Positions 5,526 through 7,307 of a stretch of 7,307 nucleotides of DNA are shown in pieces. The position numbers were made by a program, and so were the translations under genes. Every line of letters begins with the position of its first letter. The stretch's first letter is position 1. The notes below the pieces were generated by a model that saw only the letters and a list, made by a program, of their open reading frames with translations, made no database searches and was not told the DNA's origin. Origin of the DNA: Cyanobacteria bacterium UBA11370 (GTDB lineage: Bacteria > Cyanobacteriota > Cyanobacteriia > Cyanobacteriales > Coleofasciculaceae). The stretch covers positions 1-7,307 of the forward strand of contig DNGI01000377.1 in NCBI GenBank assembly GCA_003486645.1, written 5' to 3'.

Positions 5526-6302
5526 CTAGGGGTTGACAAATTTCTTGATCGCCAGAAAATATTGCTCTCTCCCAAACATCATCACAGTGTTGTGACCCAC
5601 ATTGGCAATTACTACTAGTTGCTTGTTTTGTGCAGCACAGCAATGATAAAGGTCTTGTGCGTGTTTGACTGGAATCAAAACATCGTCTTGACCGTGGATA
5701 ATTAAAGTCGGTGTTGTAATGCGACCCATCTTGAGCAAGTTACCCACTCCATCGCGTTCTTCATCAACGCCCTTCACCTCTACACCTAGGCAAGCTAAGA
5801 GTTCAAACGTCTGAGCAAAGCCACTATCAATGATCAGCCCTGCTATACTATTGCCTGCGTACAACGCTACTTCAATTGCTGCTGCACTCCCAAGACTCCG
5901 TCCCATAACGTAGACTTGCTTCGGGTTTAACTGATTGGACGTAAAGATGCCGCCTAAAGCTTTGAATACAGTCACCGCATCCTGTAAAAGTGTACTCGCT
6001 GTGGGAGTACCGTCACTCGCCCCGTAGCCGCGATAATCAATTACTAGCAGGGTAATACCCAACTGGGTGAAAAATTTGGCAATGTAATCATAATCAGCCG
6101 CAATCTCCCCATTGCCGTGGAAAAATAGAATGGCTGGCGAATCGAAAGCAGCGGGATACAAACGCCCTCTAACTGAAATAGTGGATTCCACCTCCACGGC
6201 AACTCGTCGCGTCCTTGGGTCGATTGGGTCAAACCTATCTTCCTGTCTAGGGTGGAACAGGGCTTGCAATACATCAGGTTGATCGAGAATAGGATGAGTC
6301 AT
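5526..6302 (-). CDS. Alpha/beta-hydrolase (serine hydrolase)
   Basis: A 258-aa cytosolic alpha/beta-hydrolase of the BEM46/ABHD13-like type. The oxyanion-hole motif FFHGNGE is at 60-66, followed by DYRGYGASDG (89-98). The nucleophile elbow is GRSLGS with Ser136. The acid is Asp207 in HGQDDVLIP, and the catalytic histidine is His237 in VGHNTV. The triad is complete and the length is normal, so the enzyme should be active on an ester, amide or thioester; the substrate cannot be told from sequence. There is no signal peptide or membrane helix; the N-terminal 30 residues (many Asp/Arg/Pro) precede the fold. ATG 6302 has a weak GAGAAG 13 nt upstream. A perfect -35 TTGACA lies about 95 bp upstream on the same strand. 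The small CcmS-like gene follows after 57 bp. Confidence 0.92.
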   Translation of the reverse strand: MTHPILDQPDVLQALFHPRQEDRFDPIDPRTRRVAVEVESTISVRGRLYPAAFDSPAILFFHGNGEIAADYDYIAKFFTQLGITLLVIDYRGYGASDGTPTASTLLQDAVTVFKALGGIFTSNQLNPKQVYVMGRSLGSAAAIEVALYAGNSIAGLIIDSGFAQTFELLACLGVEVKGVDEERDGVGNLLKMGRITTPTLIIHGQDDVLIPVKHAQDLYHCCAAQNKQLVVIANVGHNTVMMFGREQYFLAIKKFVNP

Positions 6303-6372
6303 AATGCGGACATCTTCTCTAGGTCGGTAATAGGTGAGGTTTACTCATCAGAGGAATCGCCTAATTTTAGCC

Positions 6373-6401
6373 TTTAATTCATATTTGTGCTAATTTGTCA
6401 A
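6373..6401 (-). promoter_or_regulatory. Candidate promoter for the hydrolase operon
   Basis: Read on the minus strand, TTGACA (6401-6396) is followed after 17 bp by ATTAAA (6378-6373), a weak -10. A better -10-like TAAAAT lies at 6369-6364 but at a spacing of 26 bp. The -35 lies next to the sequence TAGGACTTACGCA (minus strand, 6414-6402), which I recognise as part of a dispersed cyanobacterial repeat, so the promoter may have been carried by that repeat. Confidence 0.4.
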
Positions 6402-6414
6402 TGCGTAAGTCCTA

Positions 6415-6449
6415 GGTTGTTGGTTGTTGGTTGTTGGTTGTTGGTTGTT
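6415..6449. repeat. Five perfect heptamers GGTTGTT
   Basis: Five uninterrupted copies of GGTTGTT. The unit and orientation equal those of the array at 2676 about 3.7 kb away, but there are no TGTTGTT variants. It lies upstream of the hydrolase promoter region. Confidence 0.95.
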
Positions 6450-6579
6450 ATATGATGTTCAGCTAATCACCCCTAATAAAACTTCTCTCCCTCTCTCCCC
6501 CTCTTTTATGAAGTTTGTGTAAAGTTCAGTCCTTGAGTAACTTCGAGAAGAGTATAACTCAAACTTATCCTTTGAAAAC

Positions 6580-6609
6580 TTGAAGCAGGCTAATTGAATT
6601 AAATATAAA
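6580..6609 (+). promoter_or_regulatory. Candidate promoter inside the gene-free region
   Basis: TTGAAG (6580-6585), 18 bp, TATAAA (6604-6609). The -35 matches 4 and the -10 5 of 6 consensus positions. No annotated gene lies directly downstream; a transcript from about 6616 would run into the paired hairpins at 6709-6740. Confidence 0.35.
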
Positions 6610-6708
6610 TTGGCAAAGCCTTATGGGGAAAAGGTTCCAATCAACTACATTTGAGCCTCTGTTCATCGCTGTGGACAACTACTCTCTAAAGAGCGAGAGC
6701 AATTCTTA

Positions 6709-6740
6709 AGAAATTATGAATTTCTGGTCTTAAACAGACC
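6709..6740 (+). ncRNA. Two abutting hairpins, possible 3' end of a small RNA
   Basis: AGAAATT-ATG-AATTTCT (6709-6725, 7 perfect pairs) is followed with no spacer by GGTCT-TAAAC-AGACC (6726-6740, 5 perfect pairs). The TTCTTAAGAA palindrome (6703-6712) overlaps the first. With the promoter-like element at 6580 this could mark an RNA of roughly 125-140 nt. Only CATCTTTAAT follows, so the termination signal is weak. No RNA family is recognised. Confidence 0.25.
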
Positions 6741-6798
6741 CATCTTTAATACAGTTTGCTTAAGAAAAAAGCGGTTCGGGGTTCAGCGAAAAGAACGT

Positions 6799-6804
6799 TA
6801 TAAT
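6799..6804 (+). promoter_or_regulatory. Perfect -10 hexamer TATAAT
   Basis: TATAAT matches the sigma-70 -10 consensus exactly. The hexamer 18 bp upstream is TTCGGG, a poor -35, so an activator might be needed. Transcription would begin near 6811 and yield a leader of about 200 nt before the small gene at 7015. Confidence 0.4.
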
Positions 6805-6812
6805 CCATCAGG

Positions 6813-6863
6813 ATTTACAACGATAAGTATTTACAAAAATCAACTCTGTGATTTTTTGGTAAA
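6813..6863 (+). promoter_or_regulatory. Spaced direct repeat and long hairpin in the leader
   Basis: ATTTACAA occurs at 6813-6820 and 6829-6836, 16 bp apart. The second copy is part of a hairpin: TTTAC plus AAAAATCA (6830-6842) pairs with TGATTTTT and GTAAA (6849-6863), 13 pairs with a 2-nt bulge and a 6-nt loop. It would lie at the start of a transcript from the TATAAT at 6799, and might be an operator or RNA-level control element. Confidence 0.4.
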
Positions 6864-6947
6864 GATTGGGTGGAACTCTAACCATCCCTCTAGTAGCGGT
6901 GGCAGAATGAGTAGAGTAGTCAGGGGTATCACTACTATTAACCAAAG

Positions 6948-6955
6948 GCGATCGC
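6948..6955. repeat. HIP1 palindrome GCGATCGC
   Basis: Third HIP1 site and the only intergenic one, 60 bp before the small gene. Confidence 0.9.
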
Positions 6956-7014
6956 TTCCCTTAATCGCAGCAGTGGAATTGAGTTTTATAAACCAAAATT
7001 AGTAGCCAAGAACG

Positions 7015-7221
7015 ATGATAGCCAACGCTCACACTTCCCTCACCACCCCTCGAATTGATTACTGTATCGCTGCTACGAAACAAGGATGGCAGCTTACCGC
7101 TTGGGAACCCGCACTCATCAAAGGCAACAGAGTCAAGCCGTACTTGTGGAAATTTAACTCCGAATTTGAAACTCTTCAGGAAGTCCACAGAACACTTAAA
7201 GTTCTTCTGGGAGAATATTAA
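7015..7221 (+). CDS. Small hypothetical protein, 68 aa
   Basis: I do not recognise the family. The product is aromatic-rich with a protein-like pattern: an N-terminal polar segment, then IDYCIAATKQGWQLTAWEPA (14-33), a likely beta-hairpin. PYLWKF (42-47) follows, then a helix, EFETLQEVHRTLKVLLGEY (50-68). There is no signal peptide. An in-frame stop at 7003 makes ATG 7015 the first possible start, but there is no good Shine-Dalgarno. Two overlapping frames in the same DNA (minus 6961-7188, plus 7055-7279) are judged worse because their products lack regular secondary-structure patterning or run into the G-rich repeat. It could be a short accessory domain protein; confidence that it is a real gene is moderate. 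Confidence 0.55.
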   Translation: MIANAHTSLTTPRIDYCIAATKQGWQLTAWEPALIKGNRVKPYLWKFNSEFETLQEVHRTLKVLLGEY

Positions 7222-7230
7222 GTTATGGAT

Positions 7231-7260
7231 GGGGAGATGGGGGGATAGGGGGATAGGGGG
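7231..7260 (+). repeat. G-rich repeat with G-quadruplex motif
   Basis: Four G runs (GGGG, G6, GGGGG, GGGGG) are separated by AGAT, ATA and ATA, which satisfies the canonical G-quadruplex pattern with four or more tetrads. The right half is an 8-bp tandem unit GGGGGATA. It begins 9 bp after the stop codon of the small gene. Confidence 0.8.
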
Positions 7261-7280
7261 AAAAAGAAAGTTCTACTAAG

Positions 7281-7307
7281 GGCGATTGGAAATCGCGGCT
7301 ACACAAA
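7281..7307 (+). repeat. Start of a dispersed cyanobacterial repeat, truncated by window
   Basis: GGCGATTGGAAATCGCGGCT and following bases look like the beginning of a repeat family I know from filamentous cyanobacterial intergenic DNA. Its first hairpin is complete here (GCGATT-GGA-AATCGC, 7282-7296); the rest lies outside the window. Confidence 0.5.

Larger units (their letters stand above)
6450..7014. other. Structured 565-bp region without a convincing gene
   Basis: No frame here has a coding sequence I can support. A 26-nt pyrimidine tract runs from 6482 to 6507. A 6-bp inverted repeat TTGAGT/ACTCAA spans 6533-6562. Promoter-like elements and hairpins are listed separately. GGGTGG-N8-CCATCC lies at about 6868-6887 and AGTAGT-N10-ACTACT at 6915-6936. 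It could hold one or more small RNAs or a long leader for the gene at 7015. Confidence 0.5.

Noticed and set aside
5458..5643. 61-aa Cys-rich minus-strand frame
   Set aside because: Overlaps the hydrolase 3' end and the next gene's start in another frame; product looks like a shadow.
6044..6274. 76-aa minus-strand frame
   Set aside because: Out-of-frame shadow of the hydrolase, whose triad is intact.
6771..6790. GGTTCGGGGTTC, tRNA T-loop-like
   Set aside because: No matching acceptor, D or anticodon arms can be folded around it.
6961..7188. 75-aa minus-strand frame opposite the small gene
   Set aside because: Less regular protein pattern than the plus-strand frame; no ribosome-binding site seen.
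7055..7279. 74-aa plus-strand frame overlapping the small gene
   Set aside because: Reads into the G-rich repeat, giving WMGRWGDRGIGGKR, typical of translated repeat DNA.

Overview
The window looks like a chromosomal stretch from a cyanobacterium, probably filamentous. Three copies of the palindrome GCGATCGC (HIP1, a signature repeat of many cyanobacterial genomes) occur, at 2610, 4273 and 6948. The intergenic DNA is full of 7-bp tandem repeats of the STRR type known from cyanobacteria, and several encoded proteins are of kinds I know mainly from cyanobacteria. There is no rRNA, tRNA, CRISPR array, transposase or phage gene.

Layout. (1) 73-1047, + strand: a zinc-dependent M48-type peptidase with a C-terminal coiled coil. 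(2) 1358-2668, +: a large, helix-rich protein I do not recognise. (3) 2669-3046: a spacer with a 13-unit heptamer array, a second short heptamer array and a possible promoter with a 5' stem-loop. (4) 3047-3277 and 3415-4029, +: two tandem paralogous lipoproteins. They share their signal segment and a Pro-Tyr/Gly-Gly motif, but the second carries four 22-residue (eight 11-residue) amphipathic repeats. A strong hairpin at 4153-4190 closes the block. (5) 4246-4971, +: a secreted DUF2259-like protein with its own candidate promoter. (6) 5046-5468 and 5526-6302, - strand, convergent to the previous gene: a serine alpha/beta-hydrolase followed 57 bp later by a small conserved protein that resembles the beta-carboxysome assembly chaperone CcmS. 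(7) 6303-7014: about 700 bp without a convincing gene but rich in structure (heptamer array, candidate promoters, consecutive hairpins, a spaced direct repeat). (8) 7015-7221, +: a small 68-aa protein, followed by a G-quadruplex-forming tract and the start of a dispersed repeat cut by the window edge.

Functional picture. No single pathway ties the window together. The clearest functional unit is the lipoprotein pair, which by composition suggests envelope or stress (cold/desiccation-type) protection. The hydrolase and the CcmS-like gene are probably co-transcribed. The most unusual content is the repeat-built lipoprotein and the structured, apparently non-coding 6450-7014 region.
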